Assembly (NCBI RefSeq): GCF_001905595.1
Contig: NZ_LIXI01000003.1
Coordinates: forward strand, 248,001 to 312,000
Direction of reading: 5' to 3'
Origin: Streptomyces sp. CB00316
GTDB lineage: Bacteria; Actinomycetota; Actinomycetes; Streptomycetales; Streptomycetaceae
DNA: 64,000 bases
Positions 53,701 through 61,596 of the stretch are shown here, piece by piece; the stretch's first letter is position 1; each line of letters opens with the position of its first letter. The notes beneath the pieces are model-generated. The model worked only from the letters and a program-made list of their open reading frames with translations, ran no database searches and was not told where the DNA came from. The position numbers and the translations under genes were made by a program.

Positions 53701-56700
53701 GCTACCTCGACTTCCTCAACCAGCAGAACGCCTTCCTCGCCGGACGCGAGGCCGCCGGGATGCTCGACTACTGGCGCTCCCACCTCCCAGCCGAGGTCCC
53801 CCTCCTCGACCTCCCCGTCGACAAGCCGCGGCCGGCCGTCCAAACGCACAACGGGGCCTCCGAGTTCTTCGTGCTGGACGCCGAACTCAGCGCCCGGGTG
53901 CACGCCCTGGCCCGCGCGCACAACATCACGCCGTTCATGGTGCTGCTGAGCGCCTACTACCTGCTGCTGCACCGCTACTCGGGCCAGGAACACATCGTCG
54001 TCGGCTCCCCGGTGACGGGCCGGACGCGGCAGGACTTCGCCTCCGTCTACGGCTACTTCGTCAACCCGCTCCCGCTCCACGCCGACCTCACCGGTGACCC
54101 GAGCGTGGCGGACCTCCTGGAACAGGTCCGCCGGACCGTCCTCGGCGGTCTGGACAACCAGGAGTACCCGTTCGTCCTGCTCGTCGACGAGCTCGGCCTC
54201 CAGCACGACCCCAGCCGCTCGGCCGTCTTCCAGGCGATGTTCATCCTCCTCACCCACAAGGTCGCCACCGAGCAGTACGGATACCGGCTGGAATACATCG
54301 AACTGCCCGAGGAGGAGGGCCAGTTCGACATCACGCTCTCCGCCTACGAGGACGAGGCGGAGCGCCGCTTCCACTGCGTCCTCAAGTACAACACCGACCT
54401 CTTCCTCCCGCAGACCATGCGGCGCATGGCCGCCCACTACACCCGCCTGCTCGACCACATGACCCGGGCGCCCGGCGAGCACCCCGCCTCGCGCCTGGAG
54501 ATGCTGGACGAAGAGGAACGGGAACAGCTGGTGGGGGAGTGGAGCCGCCCCGCCCTGCCCATGGCCGCCGCGGATTCGGTGTTCACCCCGATCCATGAGC
54601 TGGTCAGCGAGATCGCCGCCGAGCACCCCTCTTCCGTCGCCGTCACCATGCCGCTTCCGGGCGGCGGCGCACGCCGGCTGACCTACGGGGAGCTGGAGCG
54701 CCGGGCCGCCGACGCGGCCGCCCGGCTGCGCACCCTGGGCGTCACCGCCGGGTCGGTGGTCGTCGTGTGCCTGGACAAGTCGCCGGAGCTGATCGTCACC
54801 CTGCTCGCCGTGCTCAAGGCCGGGGGCGCCTACCTGCCGCTGAGGCCCGACCAGCCCGCGGACCGCGTGGCGCACCTCGTCCGGGCCACGGGGGCAGACA
54901 TCGTCATCGTCTCCGGCGAGCCCGCACGCGAGGGGACCGCCGCGCTGCCGGTCGTCACCCTGACCCTCGACGCACTGCACGCGACCGAGCCGCGCCCGGA
55001 CGGCCCCCGGGAGAACACGGACCCCGACTCGACGGCGTACGTCATCACCACCTCTGGTTCCACCGGCCTCCCCAAGGCCGTCCGGGTCAGCCACCGCAAC
55101 CTCGCCTCCGCTTACGGGGCGTGGCGCCAGGAGTACCGGCTGGAGAGCGACGTCCGGGTGCACCTCCAGATGGCCGAGCCGTCGTTCGACGTGTTCACCG
55201 GCGACCTCGTCCGCGCCCTCTGCTCGGGCGGCAACCTCGTCCTGGCCGACCGCGACCTGCTCTTCGACACCGCACGGCTGTACCGGACGATGCGTCAGGA
55301 GCGCGTCGATTGCGCGGAGTTCGTACCTGCTGTGGTGCGGGGGCTGATGGACCACTGCGTACGGGAGCGGCTGCGGCTGGACTTCCTGCGGCTGCTGGTG
55401 GTCGGCTCGGACTCCTGGAAGGTGGCGGAGTACCAGCGGCTGAGCGAGCTGTGCGGTCCGGCGACGCGGCTCGTCAACTCCTACGGCCTCACCGAGGCGA
55501 CCATCGACAGCGCCTTCTTCGAGGGGCCCGTCGACGACCTGGAGCCGGGCCTGATGGTCCCGATCGGCCGGCCCCTGCCCAACAGCACCCTCCACATCCT
55601 GGACGCCCACGGTGAACCCGTCCCGCCCGGCGTCCCCGGTGAGCTCTGGATCGGCGGTGACGGCGTCGCGCTCGGCTATGCCGGGGACCCCTGGCAGACG
55701 GCGGAACGCTTCGTCACCCGTACGCTCGGCAAACGACCGGGCGCCCTGCCCGAACGGCTCTACCGCACCGGCGACATCGCCCGCTGGGACGCCCACGGCC
55801 GCGTCCATCTGCTGGGCCGCACCGACGGCCAGGTCAAACTGCGCGGCCACCGCATCGAGATCGGCGAGATCGAGGCCCACCTCGCCCAGTGGCCCCCGCT
55901 CGCCCGGGCCGTCGTCACCGTCACCGCGGACTCCGGGGGAGAGGCCGCGCTCTGCGCCTACTGCGTATCGGCGACCCCCGGCACCGCACTCGACCGGCGG
56001 GCCCTGCGCCGCCACCTGGCGGGCTCACTGCCCTCGTACATGATCCCCTCCTACTTCGTCGAGCTGCCCGCCCTCCCGCTCACCGTCAACGGCAAGATCG
56101 ACAGCGCCGCTCTGCCCGCACCCCGGGCCGATACCGGCGAGCGCCCCCACGAGGAACCGGTGACGCTCTACGAGACCGGCGTGGCCCGGCACTGGAAGGC
56201 GTTGCTGGGGCTCGAACAGGTGGGCCTGGAGGACGACTTCTTCGAAGTCGGCGGCTCCTCCATCAAGCTCATCGAGCTTCTCCACCACCTGCGCACCGAG
56301 TTCGGCGTCAGCGTCCCCGTCAGCCGCCTCTACCAGGTCACCACCCTCCACGGCATGGCCGCCACCGTCCAGGAGGTCCTGCACAGCACCAGTGCCGAGG
56401 AACTGCCGTATCTGACCTTCAACTCCGGTCAGACCCCGCACCTCTTCTGCTTCCCGCCCGCCGGTGGCCACGGACTCGTCTACCGGGGCCTGGCCGCACA
56501 ACTCCCGGAGTACGCCGTCATCGGCTTCAACTACCTGCCGGGCGACGGCAAGGTGGCCCACTACGCCGACCTCGTCGAAGCCGCCCGGCCCGAAGGCGCC
56601 TGCCTCCTCCTCGGCTACTCCCTCGGCGGCAACGTCGCCTTCGAGACGGCGAAGGAGCTGGAGCGGCGCGGCCGACGGGTGGGCCATGTCGTCATCCTCG

Positions 56701-57089
56701 ACTCCCGCCGCATCATGGAGCGTTACGAGCCCGGGGACGAGGGGATCCGCGTGTTCGAGGTCGAACTCGCCGACCACCTGCGCAAACACACCGGGTCGGA
56801 CGCCGTCGCCCAGGAAACCCTCGCGCACGCCGCGGAGTACCTCGCCTTCTGCGGCCGCACCCCCAACACCGGAACGGTGACCGCGCCGGTCAGCGTGATC
56901 ACCGACGAGGAGAAGACCGCCCTGTACGCGGCCGGCGAGCACGGCACCTGGCACGGCAGCTCCACCGGCACCGTCGTCGTACTGCGCGGCTCCGGCGTCC
57001 ATGCCGACATGCTCGACCCCAAGCACCTCGCCCGCAACGCCGCCCTGGTCCGCACCGTACTGACGGGAGACACGGCCCATGGCGGATGA
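47709..57089 (+). CDS. ftdB: iterative PKS-NRPS, PTM tetramate synthase
   Basis: Hybrid megasynthase of 3126 residues with domain order KS-AT-DH-KR-ACP-C-A-PCP-TE. Visible catalytic residues: KS Cys187 in DTACSSSLV, His322, His362; AT Ser638 in GHSTGE; DH His936 (ADHRIQDTVVFP) and Asp1100; KR TGAFGALG near 1450 and Tyr1607; ACP Ser1768 (GLDSLL); C HHIVSDA 1961-1967; A TSGSTGLPK near 2447 and Lys2796; PCP Ser2851; TE Ser2971 (GYSLGG). It matches PTM synthases (HSAF, frontalamide, ikarugamycin) that build two polyenes iteratively, link them to ornithine and release a tetramic acid; ornithine selectivity is inferred from family. Codon 12 is TTA (47742-47744), bldA-type. AGGAG precedes the ATG. 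Confidence 0.95.
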   Translation: MADANDANTHALRQKVAIIGMGCRLPGGASDHRTFWRNLMAGKDCITPTPPDRYDVTTLGSRFRDKPGRLVGGRGGYIDGFDEFDPAFFGISPREADHMDPQQRKLLEVAWETLEDGGQRPADLAGENVAVYVGAFTLDYKILQFADLGFTSLAAHTATGTMMTMVSNRISYCFDFRGPSLSIDTACSSSLVAVHLACQALSRGETDLALAGGTLLNLAPQYTIAETKGGFLSPEGRSRTFDAAADGYVRAEGVGLVALKRLEDAVRDGDRIHAVILGSGVNQDGHTNGITVPNPDAQISLIRRVCAEAGIAPGDLQYMEAHGTSTPVGDPIEAGALARALAVGRKPGARAYVGSVKTNIGHTEAAAGIAGLIKTVLSLKHRHIPPHINLERLNPAIDRATLPYEIPTRPTPWPEHEGPARAGVNSFGFGGTNAHVVLEEAPPPVHEAAPDARAWSILPLSARHPDALPELAAGIRGELAGDNGPAVALPDLGHTLAHRRQHLPHRLSVVHSSRASLDEALAALQRGETHPRVVSDRAREPEARRLVWVFTGMGPQWWGMGRQLIDSEPVFREAITRCDRALREFAHWSLIEELTADESTSRMGETWLAQPANFALQVGLTALWRSYGVRPDAIVGHSTGEIAAFYEAGVYSLQDAARIAVHRSRLQQTLAGTGTMLAVSLTEDEAERRVSPYRDRVSIAAVNSPTSITLAGEREALALLAEELRAEKQFAKFLTVQVPYHSVGMERIKNELLTALASLEPRPAQLPLYLTGSEGVAQGSELDAGYWWKNVRDRVRFRGAVDRLAGDGHQVFLEIGPHPVLGHAIRECLEATGAAGLTLPSIRRQEDESERFALSLASLHNLGADIDWDVLQPSGRPVTLPPHPFRRDRHWTEPPAVAQVRLGHIDHPLLGRRTDRTEPAWQACLDTESLPYLADHRIQDTVVFPAAGYIEMATQAALRLTGSTTAVLADVDLRKALFLPDGEDRTVEVSLSLENAAFTIASPATGDDGERNVHASGIVRTGQRRRTGAPLDAAAIRARTVRRLDGPDCYAALAGLGYHYGPAFRAIEEAWIGAGEVLARIRPPEAVDAVGHHLHPVLLDACFQALLTPQFLQDPSPGAGIRLPLSLDEVALEPIGDQPFWVHATVRPADADTTLGDIALYADDGAPLGRIEGFRAADVEKAATAVARTTIDSWLAETVWTECPEPGEEDPPAPAVIAARDHGWLVLADTQGVADAFSTLATARGERCHLVRRGQTYAGAGPDGSFTVNPGSAADLERLFAELDGDGEPFRGAVIHLWNLDRPSLAACDRQAVRDHADPGSYSLIALARTLLARGFTGRLHIVTRGAQPVLPDESVEPLGAPAWGVGRVLRHQELTEQPGKLIDLDPERRPGPEGALAEAEALLREALTDDEEEIALRDGVRRTSRLRPAEGLTRPLPLRLRADGSYLVTGAFGALGRLLCHTLVRRGARRLVLMGRTPVPAREKWGSTDPATAEGRAVGLLRELEALGAQAVLAPLDITDEDALTGWLDAYRRTGSPPVRGVFHLAGQVRDTLVTDLDRPAFDAVHDPKTVGAYLLHRHLRDEPLDHFVLFASIASLLTTAGQTNYAAGNAFLDALAHHRRAQGLPALSLDWGPWATGMIEELGLVDHYLHSRGMSSLAPDAGMAVLERVIGQDHAQLVVATVVNWPTFLAWYPSPPPLVTALAAAAAPPPGATQGNGFLDIFRTADEETRRSLAADRFAALSATVLRTGTDRIDPAEGLGHLGLDSLLAMELRARIHAELGVALPVVALLSGTPAGELAAQLHDGLAELASADGLDTTGRAVELHDDPACYPLTQNQKALWFLKHLNPDGYAYNIGGAVEVKVALEPDLMFEAVRRLIARHPALRTNFLLKDGQVVQRVSEDAEPDLALFDVQGEDWETIHATIVAEYRKPYDLAHDPLVRFRLFKRGHDRWIIMKAVHHIVSDAISTFTFIEELFQAYEALRQGLELPLPPVRARYLDFLNQQNAFLAGREAAGMLDYWRSHLPAEVPLLDLPVDKPRPAVQTHNGASEFFVLDAELSARVHALARAHNITPFMVLLSAYYLLLHRYSGQEHIVVGSPVTGRTRQDFASVYGYFVNPLPLHADLTGDPSVADLLEQVRRTVLGGLDNQEYPFVLLVDELGLQHDPSRSAVFQAMFILLTHKVATEQYGYRLEYIELPEEEGQFDITLSAYEDEAERRFHCVLKYNTDLFLPQTMRRMAAHYTRLLDHMTRAPGEHPASRLEMLDEEEREQLVGEWSRPALPMAAADSVFTPIHELVSEIAAEHPSSVAVTMPLPGGGARRLTYGELERRAADAAARLRTLGVTAGSVVVVCLDKSPELIVTLLAVLKAGGAYLPLRPDQPADRVAHLVRATGADIVIVSGEPAREGTAALPVVTLTLDALHATEPRPDGPRENTDPDSTAYVITTSGSTGLPKAVRVSHRNLASAYGAWRQEYRLESDVRVHLQMAEPSFDVFTGDLVRALCSGGNLVLADRDLLFDTARLYRTMRQERVDCAEFVPAVVRGLMDHCVRERLRLDFLRLLVVGSDSWKVAEYQRLSELCGPATRLVNSYGLTEATIDSAFFEGPVDDLEPGLMVPIGRPLPNSTLHILDAHGEPVPPGVPGELWIGGDGVALGYAGDPWQTAERFVTRTLGKRPGALPERLYRTGDIARWDAHGRVHLLGRTDGQVKLRGHRIEIGEIEAHLAQWPPLARAVVTVTADSGGEAALCAYCVSATPGTALDRRALRRHLAGSLPSYMIPSYFVELPALPLTVNGKIDSAALPAPRADTGERPHEEPVTLYETGVARHWKALLGLEQVGLEDDFFEVGGSSIKLIELLHHLRTEFGVSVPVSRLYQVTTLHGMAATVQEVLHSTSAEELPYLTFNSGQTPHLFCFPPAGGHGLVYRGLAAQLPEYAVIGFNYLPGDGKVAHYADLVEAARPEGACLLLGYSLGGNVAFETAKELERRGRRVGHVVILDSRRIMERYEPGDEGIRVFEVELADHLRKHTGSDAVAQETLAHAAEYLAFCGRTPNTGTVTAPVSVITDEEKTALYAAGEHGTWHGSSTGTVVVLRGSGVHADMLDPKHLARNAALVRTVLTGDTAHGG

Positions 57090-58779
57090 CACGAGCACGC
57101 TCCGAGACACGGCTGACGACTGGAGCAGCCGCGAGCGCACCCCCGGCACCCCGCCCCGCGTGATCGTCATCGGCGCGGGTGTGGCCGGACTCTCCACCGG
57201 CTGCTACGCCCAGATGAGCGGAGCCCGTACGCGGATCTTCGAGAAGCACGTGCTGCCCGGCGGCTGCTGCACCGCCTGGTCGCGGGACGGCTACCTCTTC
57301 GACTACTGCATCGAGTGGCTGATCGGCACCGCGCCCGGCAACGAGGCCCACCAGGTCTGGCGGGAGCTGGGCGCCCTCGACGGCAAGACCGTCACCAACT
57401 TCGAGCTGTTCAACAAGGTCGAGGACGAGAGCGGCCGTTCGGTGACCTTCTACAACGACCCGGACCGCCTGGAGGCCCACCTGCTGGCGGTCTCACCCGT
57501 CGACGCGCCCGTGATCCGGGCCTTCACCCGGGACCTGAAGCGGTTCATCGCCATCGACCTGTACCCGTTCCTGACGGCACCGGCCCTGCGGACCGTACGG
57601 GAGCGGGCGGCGACCCTGCGCACGGTGCTGCCGGCCTTCCGCCTCTTCTGGCGGACGGCCGCCACCCCGATGCACGTCTTCGCCGACAAGTTCCAGGACC
57701 CGCTGCTGCGCCGGGCCTTCCGCAACATCTTCTTCCAGGACCCGGAGGGCTTCCCGCTCCTGCCGTACCTGTTCAACATGGCGGCGGCGTACCACCTCAA
57801 CGCCGGTTTCCCGCAAGGAGGTTCACTGGGCCTCTCGCGCTCGATCGAGGAGCGCTACCTGGGCCTGGGCGGACACGTCACCTACCGGGCCCGTACGGAG
57901 AGGATCCTGGTCGAGAACGACCGGGCGATCGGCGTAGAACTCCGCAACGGCAAACGCTACTTCGCTGAGCACGTCGTCTCCGCGGCCGACGGCCACTCAA
58001 CCGTCCACGGGCTGCTCGGCGGCCGGTACACCGGCCCCAGGATCGACAAGCTCTACACCGACCTCCTCCAACGCCCCGGCACCCTCTTTCCCGCGGTCGT
58101 CTCCGCCTTCGTAGGCCTGCGCGGCGACTTCGACCCAGGCGAGGCCCACAGCACCACCCACCTCCTGACCGACGAGGACGGCAGGCGGCTCCCCGGCGCC
58201 CTGCAGAACAGCCTGGTCGTCCAGGCGCGCTCCCGCTACTCCGACGGCTTCGCGCCCCCCGGCCGCTCCGTCCTGCACTGCACCTACTTCAGCGACTACG
58301 CCTACTGGAAGGAGCTGCGCACCCGCAACCGCAAGGAGTACCGGCAACGCAAACACGAGGTCGCCGACTTCGTCCGCACCTTCCTGGAGCGCCGCTCCCC
58401 GGGCATCACCGACCGCATCGACCTCGTCGACGTCGCCTCGCCCGCCACCACCCACCGGTACACCGGCAACCACAACGGCTCCATCCTCGCCTGGAAGGCC
58501 TTCTCCGACGCCGATGACGTCTCCGCCCGCCTGGTCGGCCGGGACCGGATGCGGCTCCCCGGCCTCACCGGCTTCTCCATGGCCGGGCAGTGGGTCGGCA
58601 TGGGCGGCCTGATCCGCGCCGCCTCCACCGGCCGCTTCGCCGTCCAGTACCTCTGCCGCGAAATCGGCCTGGAATTCCGGGCGTGGGAGAGCGAGGCCAC
58701 CGAGCCCTGGCACCCCGGGAAGCTGGGCCGGCTGCCCCAGCTCGACCGGTGGTCAGCACGGGAGGAAACCAGTTCATGA
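57079..58779 (+). CDS. ftdC: phytoene-dehydrogenase-like FAD oxidoreductase, FtdC-like
   Basis: FAD-dependent oxidoreductase of 566 residues. The N-terminal dinucleotide motif is VIVIGAGVAGLSTGCYAQMS followed by the second element RIFEKHVLPGGCCTAWSRDG; C-terminal FAD closure is GFSMAGQWVGMGGLIRAAST. In PTM clusters such enzymes act on the polyene tetramate to build the carbocyclic rings, probably by reductive cyclisation or isomerisation. It is about 45 percent like the next gene by eye, so the two are paralogues. Its ATG overlaps the synthase stop by 11 bases. Confidence 0.9.
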   Translation: MADDTSTLRDTADDWSSRERTPGTPPRVIVIGAGVAGLSTGCYAQMSGARTRIFEKHVLPGGCCTAWSRDGYLFDYCIEWLIGTAPGNEAHQVWRELGALDGKTVTNFELFNKVEDESGRSVTFYNDPDRLEAHLLAVSPVDAPVIRAFTRDLKRFIAIDLYPFLTAPALRTVRERAATLRTVLPAFRLFWRTAATPMHVFADKFQDPLLRRAFRNIFFQDPEGFPLLPYLFNMAAAYHLNAGFPQGGSLGLSRSIEERYLGLGGHVTYRARTERILVENDRAIGVELRNGKRYFAEHVVSAADGHSTVHGLLGGRYTGPRIDKLYTDLLQRPGTLFPAVVSAFVGLRGDFDPGEAHSTTHLLTDEDGRRLPGALQNSLVVQARSRYSDGFAPPGRSVLHCTYFSDYAYWKELRTRNRKEYRQRKHEVADFVRTFLERRSPGITDRIDLVDVASPATTHRYTGNHNGSILAWKAFSDADDVSARLVGRDRMRLPGLTGFSMAGQWVGMGGLIRAASTGRFAVQYLCREIGLEFRAWESEATEPWHPGKLGRLPQLDRWSAREETSS

Positions 58780-60500
58780 CCACGTCCACGACCGACACGA
58801 CCCGGCGGCCCCGCGAGTCGATGATCATCATCGGCGGCGGCCTCGGCGGCCTCTCCACCGGCTGCTACGCCCGTATGAACGGCTACCGCACCCATATCCT
58901 GGAGATGCACGAACTGCCCGGCGGCTGCTGCACCGCCTGGGAGCGCGGCGGCTTCACCCTGGACGCCTGCGTCAGCTGGCTCCTCGGCAGCGGCCCCGGC
59001 AACGAGATGCACCGGATCTGGCTGGAGCTGGGCGCGTTGCAGGGCAAGGAGATCCGCCACTTCGACGTGTTCAACATCGTGCGCGGACAGGACGGGCGGG
59101 CCGTCCATTTCTACTCCGACCCGGACCGGCTGGAGGCCCACCTCATCGGGATCTCCCCGGCCGACGCCCGTACCGTACGCAGGTTCTGCGCCCAACTGCG
59201 CAGCTTTCGCAAGGCCCTTGCCGTCTACCCGTTTCTCAAGCCCGTCGGCCTGATGGGCCGCGTGGAGCGCTGGCGGATGCTCGCGTCGTTCCTCCCCTAC
59301 GCCAACGCCGTCCGCACCACGATCACCGTCCTGATGGCCGACTACTCGGCGAAGTTCAAGGACCCGCTCCTGCGGGAGGCGTTCAACTTCATCCTGTACG
59401 AGAAGCACCCCAACTTCCCTGTCCTGCCCTTCCACTTCCAGCTCGCCTCCCACGCCAACCTTTCCGCGGGCGTTCCCGAAGGCGGCTCCCTCGGCCTCGC
59501 CCGGTCGATCGAGGCCCGCTACCGCCGGCTCGGCGGGGAGATCTCGTACAACACGAAGGTCGAGACGGTCATCGTCGAGGACGACCGCGCGGTGGGCGTC
59601 CGGCTCAGCGACGGCAGCGAACTGCGCGCGGACATCGTGGTGTCGGCCTGCGACGGCTACACCACCACCATGAGGTTCCTGGAGGGGAGGTACCTGGTAG
59701 AGGAGTACCGCAAGCTCTACACCCGGACCATCCACGAACCGGGCATGGTCTTTCCCGGCTACTTCACTCTCTTCCTCGGTCTCTCCCGCCCCTTCCCGGA
59801 AGGGGACCCCTGCACGACCTACCTGCTCGACGAGGCCACGGCGGCGAAGCTCACCGGTATCCGCCACGCCAGCGTCAACGTCCAGTTCCGCAACCGCCAT
59901 TACCCCGAACTCTCCCCGGAGGGCACCACCGTCGTCTACGCCACCTACTTCTGCGACATCGCCCCCTGGCGGGCCCTGGACGAGGGCCCCGAACAGGTCA
60001 CCCGCTCCCGCGGCGGCCAGGAGCTGCACACCCTGCCCGTGCGCCACGGCCGCGGCTACTATGCGGCCAAACGGCGCGCACGCGAGACGCTCGTGGACTT
60101 CCTGGAGCAGCGCTTCCCGGGCCTGCGCGACGCCATCGTCGTACGCGACGTCTCCAGCCCGCTCACCCAGGTCCGCTACACCGGCAACTACGACGGTACG
60201 GTGCTCGGCTGGCAGCCGTTCGTCGAGAGCGGCGAGACCCTCGAAGAGCTGGTCAAGAAGTACGGCCCGGGGCTGCCGGGCCTGGCGAACTTCTACCAGT
60301 CCGGCGTATGGGCCACCACCGGCGGGCTGATCCGGGCGGCCGCAGCCGGACGCCACGTCACGCAGTTCATCTGCCGCGACGACGGAAAGCCCTTCACCGC
60401 GTCGGTCGACCTCACCGCGCCCCCGCCGACCCACCGCGTCATCCCCGTACCGGCCGGCCGAGGGGCCACCGCCGTACCGACGACAGGGAAGAGCACATGA
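58776..60500 (+). CDS. ftdD: phytoene-dehydrogenase-like FAD oxidoreductase, FtdD-like
   Basis: Second FAD-dependent ring-forming oxidoreductase, 574 residues. The FAD motif is MIIIGGGLGGLSTGCYARMN, the signature LEMHELPGGCCTAWERGG, and the closing motif SGVWATTGGLIRAAAAGRHV. It differs from FtdC in a Pro/Thr-rich C-terminal extension of about 30 residues. Two such genes plus a medium-chain reductase is the set associated with three-ring PTM skeletons. Start overlaps the ftdC stop (ATGA), and its own stop overlaps the next start, so C-D-E are translationally coupled. Confidence 0.9.
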   Translation: MTTSTTDTTRRPRESMIIIGGGLGGLSTGCYARMNGYRTHILEMHELPGGCCTAWERGGFTLDACVSWLLGSGPGNEMHRIWLELGALQGKEIRHFDVFNIVRGQDGRAVHFYSDPDRLEAHLIGISPADARTVRRFCAQLRSFRKALAVYPFLKPVGLMGRVERWRMLASFLPYANAVRTTITVLMADYSAKFKDPLLREAFNFILYEKHPNFPVLPFHFQLASHANLSAGVPEGGSLGLARSIEARYRRLGGEISYNTKVETVIVEDDRAVGVRLSDGSELRADIVVSACDGYTTTMRFLEGRYLVEEYRKLYTRTIHEPGMVFPGYFTLFLGLSRPFPEGDPCTTYLLDEATAAKLTGIRHASVNVQFRNRHYPELSPEGTTVVYATYFCDIAPWRALDEGPEQVTRSRGGQELHTLPVRHGRGYYAAKRRARETLVDFLEQRFPGLRDAIVVRDVSSPLTQVRYTGNYDGTVLGWQPFVESGETLEELVKKYGPGLPGLANFYQSGVWATTGGLIRAAAAGRHVTQFICRDDGKPFTASVDLTAPPPTHRVIPVPAGRGATAVPTTGKST

Positions 60501-61552
60501 AGATCGCGAAATGGGTGGTCCGCGAGCACGTCGACGGCGTGCCCGACGTGGACCGCGTCTACGAGAAGGTCGTCGAGAACGTCGACGTGACCCTGGCCCC
60601 CGACGAGATGCTCCTGCGCACGCTGTACGTCTCCGTCGACCCCTACCTCCAGGGCATCGCGCTCGACACCCCGATCGGGGCCCACATGGGCGCCGACTCG
60701 ATCATGGAGGTCGTCGAGGCCGGACCGCGCGCCGCCCACGGCGTCGGCGACCTCGTGCAGGGCTTCGGCGGCTGGCGGTCCCATGTCGTCTCCACCGGGG
60801 AGGCCGAACTCTGGCAGACCGGCACGTTCCCCATGGTCTTCCCGGCCTACCGCAGGCTCGACCCGCACTGGTACGACGACGCGCTGCCGCTCCCGACCGC
60901 GCTGAGCGTGATGGGCGGCCCGGGGATGACGGCCTGGGGGACCCTGGCCAAGTACATGACGGTGGCCCCCGGGGACACCTTCGTCATCAGCGGGGCCTCC
61001 GGCGCGGTCGGCGCACTCGTCGGCCAGCTCGCCGCGCTCGCGGGCGCCCGCGTCATCGGGACCACCTCGTCCCCGCAGAAGGCGGAGTACCTCCTCGGCC
61101 TCGGCTTCGACACGGTCGTCGTCTACCGGCACACCGACAGCGCCGGCATTGTCCGTGAGGCGCTGACCCGGGCGGCCCCCGACGGGGTCGACCGCTACTT
61201 CGACAACCTCGGCGGCACGGTCACCGACGTGGTGTTCTCCATGCTCAGGGTCGGCAGCCAGGTGGCGGTGTGCTGGCAGTGGGCGACCCAGGTCGGCAAC
61301 GAGGACACCGGCCCGCGCCTGCTGCCCTACCTGATGTTCCCGCGTGCGACGGTCCGGGGGATCTTCTCGCTGGAGTGGTTCACCGAGCAGAACTGGAAGG
61401 ACCTCCACGCGGAGCTGGGCGGCCGGGTCCGGCGTGGGGAGGTCGTCTGCGACCACACCCTCCACCACGGCTTCGACGCCATCCCCGCCGCCTACGGGAG
61501 CCTCTACCGCGACCGGGCGGACCACCGGGGCAAGGTGCTGGTCGCGCTGTGA
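60497..61552 (+). CDS. ftdE: zinc-free medium-chain reductase, FtdE/IkaC-like
   Basis: Medium-chain NADP-dependent oxidoreductase of 351 residues, leukotriene-B4-dehydrogenase-like branch. Family blocks are LYVSVDPYLQGIALD, FGGWRSHVVS, and GPGMTAWGTLAKYMTVAPGD; the coenzyme motif is VISGASGAVGALVGQLAALA. The catalytic zinc Cys/His ligands of alcohol dehydrogenases are missing, as expected for enoyl reductases. Homologues (IkaC in ikarugamycin, FtdE) close the last carbocycle, probably by hydride-initiated cyclisation. Coupled to ftdD by a four-base overlap. Confidence 0.9.
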   Translation: MKIAKWVVREHVDGVPDVDRVYEKVVENVDVTLAPDEMLLRTLYVSVDPYLQGIALDTPIGAHMGADSIMEVVEAGPRAAHGVGDLVQGFGGWRSHVVSTGEAELWQTGTFPMVFPAYRRLDPHWYDDALPLPTALSVMGGPGMTAWGTLAKYMTVAPGDTFVISGASGAVGALVGQLAALAGARVIGTTSSPQKAEYLLGLGFDTVVVYRHTDSAGIVREALTRAAPDGVDRYFDNLGGTVTDVVFSMLRVGSQVAVCWQWATQVGNEDTGPRLLPYLMFPRATVRGIFSLEWFTEQNWKDLHAELGGRVRRGEVVCDHTLHHGFDAIPAAYGSLYRDRADHRGKVLVAL

Positions 61553-61596
61553 GGACCGGCGAGGCTCAACCGCTGCGTCTGTCGAAGGAGTTCACG

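Noticed and set aside
52023..56015. 1330-codon minus-strand open frame inside the PKS-NRPS
   Set aside because: Third-position GC bias on the opposite strand keeps it open; the translation is Val/Gly/Glu-rich and featureless, while the sense strand encodes complete PKS and NRPS domains.
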